7,591 nt of DNA from NCBI GenBank assembly GCA_031283865.1, contig JAITAX010000267.1:1-7591 (forward strand). The letters run 5' to 3'. The notes under the pieces were generated by a model. That model was not told the DNA's origin, searched no databases, and saw only the letters and a list, made by a program, of their open reading frames with translations. This stretch comes from Eubacteriales Family XIII. Incertae Sedis bacterium (GTDB lineage: Bacteria; Bacillota; Clostridia; Peptostreptococcales; Anaerovoracaceae). Below, one piece after another: positions 1 through 6,535 of the stretch (position 1 is the first letter of the stretch; every line of letters starts with the position of its first letter). Position numbers and translations under genes: made by a program.

Positions 1-59
1 CCCCCGGCTTTGATTTTCCCCGATTTTTTTCCGAGCCCTTCGGAAGGAGCCTGACAACT
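1..59. other. Upstream edge before the TRAP permease gene
   Basis: No gene can be supported here. The first 11 bases, CCCCCGGCTTT followed by GATTTT, could be the right arm and T-tract of an intrinsic terminator of a gene lying outside the window, but the left arm is not visible. Two frames stay open across the stretch, one ending at a TGA at 52-54. Neither shows a start codon or recognisable protein, and the Pro/Phe-rich translation does not resemble the end of a DctP binding protein. No promoter for the permease genes is visible, so they may be transcribed from further upstream. Confidence 0.35.
42..49 (+). promoter_or_regulatory. Ribosome binding site for the TRAP large permease
   Basis: GGAAGGAG ends 10 nt before the ATG at 60. 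This supports that start: the frame stays open upstream to the window edge but has no other start codon. Confidence 0.7.
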
Positions 60-1367
60 ATGAACCCCATCACATTGGCAATCGCGGCAATCGCCGTGTT
101 TCTCGTGCTGATCTTTCTCGGCATGAACATCGGTTTGGCGCTGACGCTGGTCGGAACCGTCGGTTACGCGCTTGCGGTAACGCCGGGCGCCGCCCTCGGT
201 CTGCTGCGCTCGCTGCCCGCGTCCCAAGCCGGTTCCTACGCGCTGATGGTCATACCCATGTTCATCATAATGGGAAATTTTGCTTTCGAGGCGGGGCTGT
301 CCCGCGGGCTCTACGAGGCTTGCAACAAATGGCTGAGCCGACTGCCCGGCAACTTGGCCTGCGGCACGATCGCCGCCTGCGCGGGTTTCGGCGCGATCTG
401 CGGCAGCAGCGCCGCGACCGCCGCCACCATGGGCACGATCGCGGTACCCGCCATGCGCCAATACGGATACGCGGACCAATTGGCAACGGGTTCCGTGGCG
501 ATGGGCGGTACGCTCGGCGTCATGATCCCGCCCAGCACGATCTTCGTGGTATATGCCGTGGTCGCGGAGGAGTCCGTCGGACAGTTGTTCGCCGCGGGCA
601 TCATCCCCGGCCTGATTCTTACCGTTTTATGTATTTTTACAGTCGTTATACTCGTCACCACGAACAAGAAGCTCGCGCCGCCGCCGCAAAAGACCCCGTG
701 GAAAGATCGCTTTCTTTCGCTCGGCGGACTGATTCCCGTCGTGATACTCTTCGGCGTCGTCCTCGGCGGTATGTTCTCCGGCTGGTTCACGGTGAACCAA
801 GCGTCCGCGATCGGGGCCGCAGTCGCCTGCGTAATCACGATCATCCGGAAAAAATTCACATGGACGACTTTCAAGAAAGTAATGGCTACCTCCGTGCAGA
901 CCTCCGCAATGACTTTCCTGATTATGGTCGGCGCGGCGGTTTTCGTCACGTTCCTCAACATAACGGGCTTCCCTAAGATGCTGGCGACTTCCATCGCCGC
1001 ACTGACGGTATCCAAATACATAATCATCCTGCTTATGACGTTCATCTACCTGTTGATCGGCATGATTATGGACGAGCTGCCGGCGATCATCATGACGGTG
1101 CCGATCTTCCTGCCGATTGTTGAATCGCTCGGCTATGACCCGATCTGGTTCGGCGTCTACATCGTGCTGAACTGCGAACTGGGCGCGATTTCTCCCCCCG
1201 TCGGGCTCACCTGTTTCATCCTGTCCGGCATAGCGAAAGATGTGCCGCTGGGAACGATATTCCGAGGCGCCATGCCGTTCGCGGCGACGGTGTTTCTGAT
1301 GATTGCGCTGATCTCCGTCTTTCCGCAGATCGCCACGTTCCTGCCGAATCTGCTGTTCAGCCGATAA
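60..1367 (+). CDS. TRAP transporter large permease (DctM family)
   Basis: This is the large membrane subunit of a tripartite ATP-independent periplasmic (TRAP) transporter, which uses an ion gradient to import organic acids delivered by a periplasmic binding protein. Its 435 residues match the usual family length of about 425-430 and are almost entirely hydrophobic segments. Family hallmarks visible are the first re-entrant-loop region GFGAICGSSAATAATMG (residues 109-125), GGTLGVMIPPST (149-160), a second-half MDELPAIIMTVPIFLPI segment near 338, and NCELGAISPPVGL near 370. These are the two internally related halves of the permease. The small permease follows after 24 nt and is presumably co-transcribed. 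In known dctPQM operons Q precedes M; here M comes first and no binding-protein gene is in view. The substrate cannot be told from sequence. The family call is very secure. Confidence 0.96.
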   Translation: MNPITLAIAAIAVFLVLIFLGMNIGLALTLVGTVGYALAVTPGAALGLLRSLPASQAGSYALMVIPMFIIMGNFAFEAGLSRGLYEACNKWLSRLPGNLACGTIAACAGFGAICGSSAATAATMGTIAVPAMRQYGYADQLATGSVAMGGTLGVMIPPSTIFVVYAVVAEESVGQLFAAGIIPGLILTVLCIFTVVILVTTNKKLAPPPQKTPWKDRFLSLGGLIPVVILFGVVLGGMFSGWFTVNQASAIGAAVACVITIIRKKFTWTTFKKVMATSVQTSAMTFLIMVGAAVFVTFLNITGFPKMLATSIAALTVSKYIIILLMTFIYLLIGMIMDELPAIIMTVPIFLPIVESLGYDPIWFGVYIVLNCELGAISPPVGLTCFILSGIAKDVPLGTIFRGAMPFAATVFLMIALISVFPQIATFLPNLLFSR

Positions 1368-1376
1368 AGCACAGGG

Positions 1377-1382
1377 AAAGGA
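1377..1382 (+). promoter_or_regulatory. Ribosome binding site for the TRAP small permease
   Basis: AAAGGA ends 9 nt before the ATG at 1392. It lies within the 24-nt gap after the large permease stop, consistent with one dicistronic message. Confidence 0.55.
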
Positions 1383-1391
1383 TGCGTTGAT

Positions 1392-1934
1392 ATGTTTTTG
1401 AAAATTCAAAAATGGATGTATAAATTCGCGGATGGGGTCGGCGTTGTCAGTTCCATAGGCTACATCTTCATCATCGGCCTGTGCGTGGCTGAGGTCTTTC
1501 TCGAAAAGCTCACGGGTATGCCCATACTCGGCTCATACGAGATGATTGAGCGCGCCATGATCGTCGCGGTATTCGCGTCGTTCGCATACGCGCAGACGAA
1601 GAAAATGCACATCAACGTTCCGATTGTCCTGAACTTCTTCCCGCGCGCGGCGAAGCTGCTGTCCCTCGGCGCCATGAGCGCGGTCGCGACGGGCGTGGCT
1701 TTCTTCATGGGTTACGCCGCTTGGACGCAGTGCCTGACGGCGAAGAGCATGAGCCAAATGACCGGCATCCTGCACATCCCGCTCTATCCTTTCTACTTCG
1801 TGGAATCCGTCGCAATGACCATCTTCGGGTTTATCCTAATCATCGACACGATCATGGTGTTCGTATCGCTGAAAGACAAAGAAATCGAAAAGCGGACGCT
1901 GACCGACTACGGCATAAGCCCCGCCAAACACTGA
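1392..1934 (+). CDS. TRAP transporter small permease (DctQ family)
   Basis: This is the small membrane subunit that pairs with the DctM-type large permease encoded just upstream. The 180 residues form four hydrophobic segments (about residues 18-38, 52-72, 86-108 and 128-152), the usual DctQ topology, with a charged C-terminal tail (KDKEIEKR). Two weakly conserved family stretches are recognisable: GSYEMIERAM, the region that usually reads as an aromatic/acidic helix start after TM1, and QTKKMHINV, corresponding to the common 'k-x-HI-V' loop. Length is typical (about 160-180 aa). Sequence conservation in this family is low, so the call rests on topology, these motifs and adjacency to dctM. 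The gene is followed by a convergent minus-strand operon after 92 nt. It appears intact. Confidence 0.9.
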   Translation: MFLKIQKWMYKFADGVGVVSSIGYIFIIGLCVAEVFLEKLTGMPILGSYEMIERAMIVAVFASFAYAQTKKMHINVPIVLNFFPRAAKLLSLGAMSAVATGVAFFMGYAAWTQCLTAKSMSQMTGILHIPLYPFYFVESVAMTIFGFILIIDTIMVFVSLKDKEIEKRTLTDYGISPAKH

Positions 1935-1992
1935 GCGGCAAGCAGGGTATTTGCGCGTCGCTGAGGTGACAAAATCCCGGCTTTCCCTGCGC

Positions 1993-2018
1993 GGGGCGAG
2001 GACGCGCGTCCCCGCCCC
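1993..2018. terminator. GC-rich hairpin between convergent genes
   Basis: GGGGCGAGGACGC is followed directly by GCGTCCCCGCCCC, giving 12 of 13 pairs, or an 11-position stem with a GCGC tetraloop and one A-C mismatch. It lies between the dctQ-like stop (1934) and the stop of the oxidoreductase gene on the other strand (2027), where a shared bidirectional terminator would be expected. No U-run follows on the + side; on the minus side a TTTT occurs only about 20 nt later. The hairpin is clear, but its role as an intrinsic terminator is inference. Confidence 0.5.
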
Positions 2019-2026
2019 CGGCGTCC

Positions 2027-3991
2027 CTACGCGTTCAGTCCCGCGACAAAACCCTCGCGTACCGCTTCGACCGCCTTGCGCGCTTTGCGGGCGTCGCCCA
2101 CGACCACCGTTTCGCAGTTGCCTATGAGCTTCTCGGACAGCGGGTCGTAGGCTTCGGTCCCAAAGGCCGCCACGACCGTGTCACAGGGATAAAACCAATC
2201 CTCCGTGACGATCTCGCCCTCTTTCGGGCCGCAGCGCTTCGATACCAAGACCGCACCGCCCTCCGTCACCTCGCGCAGGGAGGTCCGCGTGAAGACCTTG
2301 ACGAAGTACCTGTTCAGCACATCTTTCAGATCATCCCTGATGCCGCCCTCCAAATCGCCGCCGATGTCCGTTTGGCGCGTAGTCAGCGCCACGCTCGCCT
2401 TGCACATCGTTCCGAGGTAGGCCGCCGTCTCCGAGCCGATCATGCCGCCGCCCACCACGAGGACGCTTTGCCCTGTGTCGGCCTTGCCGCAGAGGACATC
2501 CTCCGCGCGAACGACTTTCGCGTGCTCTATGCCCTTGTGCGGACGAAGCGCGGGCCGCGCGCCCGTGGCGACGATCACCTTGTCGGGTTTCTCCTCCGAT
2601 ACGATTTCCGGCGTCAGTTCCGTGTTCAGACGGACTTCGACGCCGCCCTTTTCGAGCTGCGCCGCAAGCCAAGCCGGATAGGGCGCAAAATCCCCCTTGA
2701 ACGGCGGGTACGACGCGATGACGAACTGTCCGCCGAGCGCAGACCCCGACTCGAAGAGCGTCACCGCGTGGCCCTTGCGCTTCGCGGCGCGGGCCGCCTC
2801 CATGCCCGCGACGCCCCCGCCCGCGACGAAGATCTTCTTTTTGACGGGCGCGGGGGAATAGTCGTATTCAAATTCGTGGCCCAGCTCGGGATTTACCATG
2901 CAGTGCAGCGGCACGCCCATGTAGGTGGACGCCGTACAGCCTTGCAGGCAGCGCACGCAGGGCCTGATGTCCTCCGGTCTGCCCGCTTTCAGCTTTTCGG
3001 GAAGCCGCGGGTCGCAGAGCGACATGCGCGCCATCGTGACGAAGTCCGCGTCGCCTTTTTCTATAAGCTCGTCCGCCATGTAGGGGTCGTGGATGGAGCC
3101 GGCCGCCAGCACGGGAATATGCACGAGCCGCTTCACCTCGGCGGCGTAGCGCGCGCCGTAACCGCGCGGCTGGTAGAAAGAGCCGACGGAGCCGAGCGAG
3201 GAGCGCGTACCGTACATGCTGAAAGTGACGTGAACGGCGTCCGCGCCGCAGGCTTCGATATCCCGGAATATGCGGTGGGACTCGAAAGAGCCGCGCCCGC
3301 CGTCGGCCTCGTCCGCCGCCGACACGCGCACCTGCATCGGAAAATCGCCGCCGACCGCGCCGCGCACCGCCGTCAGGATCTCGCGCAGAAAGCGCAGCCT
3401 GTTGTCATAGCAGCCCCCGTAGGCGTCCGTCCGCTTGTTGGAATGCAGGGACAGGAACTGGTGGATCAGGTAGCCGTGCGCGGCGTGGATCTCGACGCCG
3501 TCAAAGCCCGCGCGCTTTACGTTCAGCGCCGTATGCGCGAAGTCCTCAACAATCCTTTCGATTTCGTCCGCGCGCAGCGCGCGGGGCAGCTCCTTGTTCC
3601 AAGGGCAGGGAACGGGCGAGCAGGACACGGGCTGTACGCCGCCGTTGACGCGGCTGTTCGCCTGCCGGCCCGCGTGGTAGATCTGCGCGAAGATCTTCGT
3701 GTCGTACCTGTGTATGCGATCCGTTAAGCGCTTGTGGCTTTCGACCTGCTCCTCGCTGTACAGACCCGCGATGTGCGGATAGCCGCCCGCGTGTTCGCTG
3801 ACGCGGTAATCCTCCGTGAGGATCAGTCCCCAGCCTCCTTTCGCTTTCTCTTCGTGGTAGCGTATGTACTGCTCGGATGCGAGTCCGCGCTCCGGGTTCA
3901 TGTTCGCGACCATGGGGCCGACGACAAGCCTGTTCGGTATCTCGCAGGCGCCGATCCTCCCCGGCGCCAACAACTGTTTGAAATCGGCCAT
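2027..3991 (-). CDS. NADH:flavin oxidoreductase, 2,4-dienoyl-CoA reductase (FadH/BaiCD) type
   Basis: This enzyme has an Old Yellow Enzyme barrel fused to a pyridine-nucleotide reductase half and probably reduces an activated C=C bond using NAD(P)H through FAD, a [4Fe-4S] cluster and FMN. The TIM barrel covers about residues 1-335, with YHAGRQ (105-110) and the OYE signature HAAHGYLIHQFLS (169-181) followed by N-R-D-YGG. A four-cysteine cluster motif CxxCxxxCx11C is complete at C345, C348, C352 and C364, the same spacing as E. coli FadH. Two Rossmann GxGxxG motifs lie at 391-396 (FAD) and 514-519 (NAD(P)H). Length (654) is normal and no cofactor motif is broken. The start has GGAGG 6 nt before the ATG, and the gene begins 1 nt after the cyclase stop, so the two are likely translationally coupled. 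The substrate is unknown: relatives act on dienoyl-CoAs, bile-acid intermediates, trimethylamine and other enoates. Confidence 0.94.
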   Translation of the reverse strand: MADFKQLLAPGRIGACEIPNRLVVGPMVANMNPERGLASEQYIRYHEEKAKGGWGLILTEDYRVSEHAGGYPHIAGLYSEEQVESHKRLTDRIHRYDTKIFAQIYHAGRQANSRVNGGVQPVSCSPVPCPWNKELPRALRADEIERIVEDFAHTALNVKRAGFDGVEIHAAHGYLIHQFLSLHSNKRTDAYGGCYDNRLRFLREILTAVRGAVGGDFPMQVRVSAADEADGGRGSFESHRIFRDIEACGADAVHVTFSMYGTRSSLGSVGSFYQPRGYGARYAAEVKRLVHIPVLAAGSIHDPYMADELIEKGDADFVTMARMSLCDPRLPEKLKAGRPEDIRPCVRCLQGCTASTYMGVPLHCMVNPELGHEFEYDYSPAPVKKKIFVAGGGVAGMEAARAAKRKGHAVTLFESGSALGGQFVIASYPPFKGDFAPYPAWLAAQLEKGGVEVRLNTELTPEIVSEEKPDKVIVATGARPALRPHKGIEHAKVVRAEDVLCGKADTGQSVLVVGGGMIGSETAAYLGTMCKASVALTTRQTDIGGDLEGGIRDDLKDVLNRYFVKVFTRTSLREVTEGGAVLVSKRCGPKEGEIVTEDWFYPCDTVVAAFGTEAYDPLSEKLIGNCETVVVGDARKARKAVEAVREGFVAGLNA

Positions 3992-3992
3992 A

Positions 3993-4628
3993 TCAGTCCT
4001 CCGTAATCGCGACGGCGCGGACCGGACTGCCGTCCCCGTCTTCGAATTTCAGCGGCAGCGCGATGAAGAAGAAACGCTTGCCCACGAGCGGTTCCAGATT
4101 GATCAGCGATTCCGTAACCGCGATCTCGCGCCCGAGCACCTCCTGATGCGCCCTGTTGCCGAACGACAGGGTTGGCGCGTCGAAACCGATGCCGCGAATG
4201 CCGCGCGCCTCGAGCGCCTCGCCCGTGTTCTCCGCGAAGTTCGGAAATTGAAAATACGCGGGCGTTCCGACGAGCTTTTCATAGCCCGTGTACAGGATGA
4301 GGATGTCGCCCGTTTCGATCAAGGCCTTGTTCCTTTCGAGCAGGGGGTTTATGTCATACTCGCCCTCGTGCGGAAAATCGTCCGCCGCGACGCATACAGC
4401 CTTGCCGCAGAAGCGCGAGAGGTCTGCCTCGGCCGTCGTTTTGCCGCCTTTGACGTAATGCAGCGGCGCGTCGACGTGCGTACCCAGATGGGACATCATG
4501 ACGACGAGGCTCGCCTGACAGACAGCCGACGAATGATCGACGCGATGCGTCCAGATCATCGGCGGATCGCCCGTGGGCAGAAAGGGCAGGGTTTGCTCGC
4601 TGAGCGTGATTGTGAGATCGTGGATCAT
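3993..4628 (-). CDS. Cyclase-family metal-dependent hydrolase (kynurenine formamidase-like fold)
   Basis: A 211-residue member of the putative cyclase family (kynurenine formamidase, isatin hydrolase and relatives), cytoplasmic metal-dependent enzymes that hydrolyse amides, lactams or ring systems. The metal-binding signature HxGTHxDxPxH is complete as HLGTHVDAPLH (residues 47-57), giving His47, His51, Asp53 and His57. The second conserved region GIGFDAPTLSFGN...H161...E173 matches the usual 'G-D-S-H-E' block. Length is typical (about 200-220). The start is fixed by GGAGGTGA at 4632-4639. It sits 19 nt after the transporter stop and 1 nt before the reductase start, in one operon. No tryptophan-catabolism neighbours (tryptophan 2,3-dioxygenase, kynureninase) are present, so a true kynurenine formamidase role is not supported. 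A role on the same imported compound as the flavoenzyme is inference. Confidence 0.9.
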   Translation of the reverse strand: MIHDLTITLSEQTLPFLPTGDPPMIWTHRVDHSSAVCQASLVVMMSHLGTHVDAPLHYVKGGKTTAEADLSRFCGKAVCVAADDFPHEGEYDINPLLERNKALIETGDILILYTGYEKLVGTPAYFQFPNFAENTGEALEARGIRGIGFDAPTLSFGNRAHQEVLGREIAVTESLINLEPLVGKRFFFIALPLKFEDGDGSPVRAVAITED

Positions 4629-4631
4629 ATT

Positions 4632-4639
4632 TCACCTCC
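4632..4639 (-). promoter_or_regulatory. Ribosome binding site for the cyclase-family gene
   Basis: GGAGGTGA, a near-perfect anti-Shine-Dalgarno match on the minus strand, lies just before the ATG at 4628 (6 nt from its GGAGG core). It sits inside the 19-nt gap after the transporter stop, supporting both the start choice and operon organisation. Confidence 0.75.
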
Positions 4640-4647
4640 GATTGTTG

Positions 4648-6212
4648 TCAGGACCCAAAGACGAGCGCGGAGAGCGGATACATCAAGATGCCGCAGACGA
4701 CGATAGCCGCAATCATCGTCGCCGCACCGTATTTGATCGTGTATTTCGGCCCGCCGAACGGTTCCGCGTAGCAGCACCCGATCGGCACGAACGAGGACGG
4801 AAGCGCGAACGCCATGCCCGAGGCGAACATGATCGGCACACCGATTACAAACGGGTTCATTCCCATCTCCATGGCAAGCGGCACCGCCGCACTCATCAGG
4901 ATGATCGCAACCGGGATATTGTTCAGGAGATTCGTGAGAACGACCGAGATCAGGATCATCGCAAGGACGAACACAAACGGCGAAAGGCCGCTCACAATCG
5001 GGCCGAGGTTCACAATCACGAACGGGATGATCCCCGTGGCGTCCGCGCTGAGCGCATTTGACGTCAGCATGATGCCGGCCATCATAAAGTATACGCTCCA
5101 GTTGAGCTTGGAGGCGGCGACGGAGATGTCGAGCACGGGTTCGCCGTCGATCTTCACGATGCAGAAGATGACGAGCAGCACGAGCAGCGGCGTCACGAGT
5201 GTGATATGCTCGAAGAACGTGACGATGCCCGCCTGCGGCGCGAACAGACCGATGGTTGCGGGTGCGAGCCACACGACGATCAGAACGACAAAGCCTGTCG
5301 TAAAGAATTTCTCACGGGTGTTCATCTTCGTCGGCTTCATGGCTTCGATCTTGTCGAAGTCGATATTTTTGAGTTTGCTCATGTCACAGTTCGTGCAATA
5401 ACGGAAGAACAGGAACATGAGGAACCACACGATGACGGCGGCCGGAATGGTGACGGCCATATAGGCGACCCAGTTGACGCTCAGCCCGCCCGCAAGTCCC
5501 TGCAGGATCGACATGAACAGGATCGTGATGTCGTGCGCCACAGGCGTTGCCGCAAACCCGATCATCACCGAGAACGTGATGCCTGTAAACATGATATGAG
5601 TCCATTTGTCGTCTTTTGTCATTCCGAGCGCGCTGAAGATTTCTTTTGCGATGGCGAACAGCATGAGCTGTGCCGGGCTGACGTTGAAAAACAGGCCGAT
5701 GACGAAAGTCGCGAGCAAGAACATGAAAGTGAACGACCACGGGCTCTTTTTCGCGTACTTCGTCGTGATGAACCACAGCGCGATGCGCCGCGCAAGGCCC
5801 GTCCGCTCCATCAGGAAGCACAGGAACAAAATGTTGAGCACAAAAACCGCGTTCCATTGGCCGAATGAATACGAAAGCGTCAGGAACCATCCCGAGCCGC
5901 CCGCGTCCGCGAGGGAATCCGGCCAGATTCCGGGAGCAATGGCGCCGAAAAAGATGACGACCAGCACCGTCGGCCACGTGATATCCACGAGCGTCCACAG
6001 GGCGACCAAGCCGATGAACAAGCCCAACGCGATCATGCCTATCTGCGTGATCGGCGCGGGCGCGGGAATCTTTCCGACGAATATCATCACCAGAATACAA
6101 ACGATGACCTTGACGTAGTACGGGCCGTCCTTGGGCCTCGCGCCCGCAGACGCGCCGGCCGGTTCGGGCGGCGGCGCAAGGGGGGGGGTGTTTGTTTCAT
6201 TGTTTCGTTCAT
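4648..6212 (-). CDS. SLC13/DASS-like anion permease, frame interrupted at a C9 tract
   Basis: A polytopic inner-membrane transporter of about 521 residues, resembling the divalent anion:Na+ symporter branch of the ion-transporter superfamily (di/tricarboxylate or sulfate type). There are about 11-12 hydrophobic segments, a Pro-rich cytoplasmic N-terminus, and a central charged loop (about residues 270-300, ending TREKFF) as in relatives. The two signature helical-hairpin regions are visible but divergent: FFNVSPAQLMLF (around 170-180) and LTNLLNNIPVAIILM (around 426-440) stand where canonical SNT motifs are expected. The start at 6212 has a perfect AAAGGAGG 7 nt upstream, and a second in-frame ATG lies at 6200. 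As given, that start reads only 41 codons to a TGA at 6089-6087. The long frame is joined at a nine-C run (6188-6180); 10 or 7 Cs would make one continuous gene beginning MNETMKQTPPPLAPPP. The family call is strong, the substrate unknown, and the frame break is real, regulated or a sequencing error. Confidence 0.85.
6180..6188 (-). repeat. Homopolymer C9 tract in codons 9-11 of the transporter
   Basis: Nine consecutive G on the + strand (C on the coding strand) lie 24 nt after the A of the ATG at 6212. In the ATG frame they read as three prolines and then shift into a frame that stops at 6089-6087. The conserved transporter frame needs one more C (or two fewer). It is the longest G/C homopolymer I see in the window and sits at the classic position for slipped-strand translational switching, but it is equally a classic site for base-calling error. 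Confidence 0.85.
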
Positions 6213-6219
6213 GGCAAAA

Positions 6220-6227
6220 CCTCCTTT
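6220..6227 (-). promoter_or_regulatory. Ribosome binding site deciding the transporter start
   Basis: AAAGGAGG on the minus strand is 7 nt from the ATG at 6212, ideal spacing. No start codon with a comparable site exists in the frame of the downstream transporter body. That makes 6212 (or the in-frame ATG at 6200) the true start and exposes the frame break at the C9 tract. Confidence 0.85.
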
Positions 6228-6257
6228 TTACTTCACATTTGCAACTGCACTTTCTAT

Positions 6258-6286
6258 AAAAACGGCGGCATTTTCCACCGGTTTTT
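6258..6286 (-). terminator. Terminator-like hairpin in the transporter leader
   Basis: On the minus strand AAAAAC-C-GGTGG, loop AAAATG, then CCGCC-GTTTTT forms an 11-pair stem with one bulged C and one G-U pair, ending in a run of five U. It ends 46 nt before the ATG at 6212 and downstream of the candidate promoter at 6356-6386. It could end transcripts from the regulator gene or act as an attenuator of the transporter operon. The structure is seen directly; the function is inferred. Confidence 0.45.
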
Positions 6287-6355
6287 TCGCTGTGCATTGT
6301 CGCCGTGCAAAGCCGCAGGCCGGCGCAGGCGTTGTCTGCAAACGCTTGTACAACC

Positions 6356-6386
6356 AGCATAAACCCTCCGGCAACCCCAAAGTCAA
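6356..6386 (-). promoter_or_regulatory. Candidate MerR-type promoter with 19-bp spacer
   Basis: On the minus strand TTGACT (6386-6381; 5/6 match to the -35 consensus) is followed after exactly 19 bp by TATGCT (6361-6356; 4/6 match to -10). Spacers of 19-20 bp are characteristic of promoters activated by MerR-family proteins, which untwist the DNA to realign the two boxes. The regulator gene lies directly upstream. No strong dyad was found inside the spacer, which weakens the case. An alternative 17-bp pairing with TTTATG is poorer. Confidence 0.45.
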
Positions 6387-6387
6387 C

Positions 6388-6407
6388 AAAAAAAATCGGT
6401 GATTTTT
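6388..6407 (-). terminator. Weak AT-rich terminator-like dyad after the regulator gene
   Basis: AAAAATC, loop ACC, GATTTTT, continuing to a run of eight T on the minus strand, directly before the TTGACT box. The stem has only 7 pairs, of which one is G-C, so it would be a poor terminator alone. It may instead be AT-rich promoter-flanking DNA. Confidence 0.25.
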
Positions 6408-6535
6408 CGTCGATTGCGAATGCCGCCGATTTCATCTGCCGCGCCGAGCCGAAAAGCGCCGCGCGCCGCAGCTTGTTTTTGCCGGAGCCGAGGGCCGCGC
6501 GACGTGCCCGAGGGTCGCTCCCCGCGCGCGCACAC

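Larger units (their letters stand above)
6213..6535. other. 323-nt regulatory gap between the merR-type gene and the transporter
   Basis: No gene is supported here. The transporter frame stays open through this stretch on the minus strand, but without a start carrying a ribosome site, and the translation (Cys/Arg/Lys-rich) looks non-coding. In transcription direction it holds a GC-rich segment after the regulator stop (two copies of CCCTCGG), an AT-rich dyad with an 8-T run (6388-6407), a promoter-like pair with a 19-bp spacer (6356-6386), a terminator-like hairpin (6258-6286), and the ribosome site. A promoter here would give a leader of roughly 135-140 nt. Confidence 0.6.

Noticed and set aside
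1..54. Possible tail of an upstream protein ending at TGA 52-54
   Set aside because: It has only 17 codons in view and is Pro/Phe-rich. Another frame is also open, so coding cannot be told from chance.
2372..3727. A 451-codon + strand open frame opposite the oxidoreductase gene
   Set aside because: It is antisense to a fully recognisable enzyme. The translation is Arg/Ala/His-rich with no domain, typical of high-GC shadow frames.
3864..4706. A 280-codon + strand frame opposite the cyclase-family gene
   Set aside because: It is a shadow of the cyclase gene, whose metal-binding motif and ribosome site are clear on the other strand.
5384..6100. A 238-codon minus-strand frame inside the transporter, reached if the C tract had 8 C
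   Set aside because: The translation is Arg/His/Asp-rich with no membrane segments. It is an alternate-frame shadow of the transporter, not a second product.
6301..6340. Short direct repeats (GCAGGC twice, GTGCA twice) in the transporter leader considered as a riboswitch or CRISPR-like element
   Set aside because: They are too short and irregular, with no recognisable aptamer fold and no repeat-spacer periodicity.
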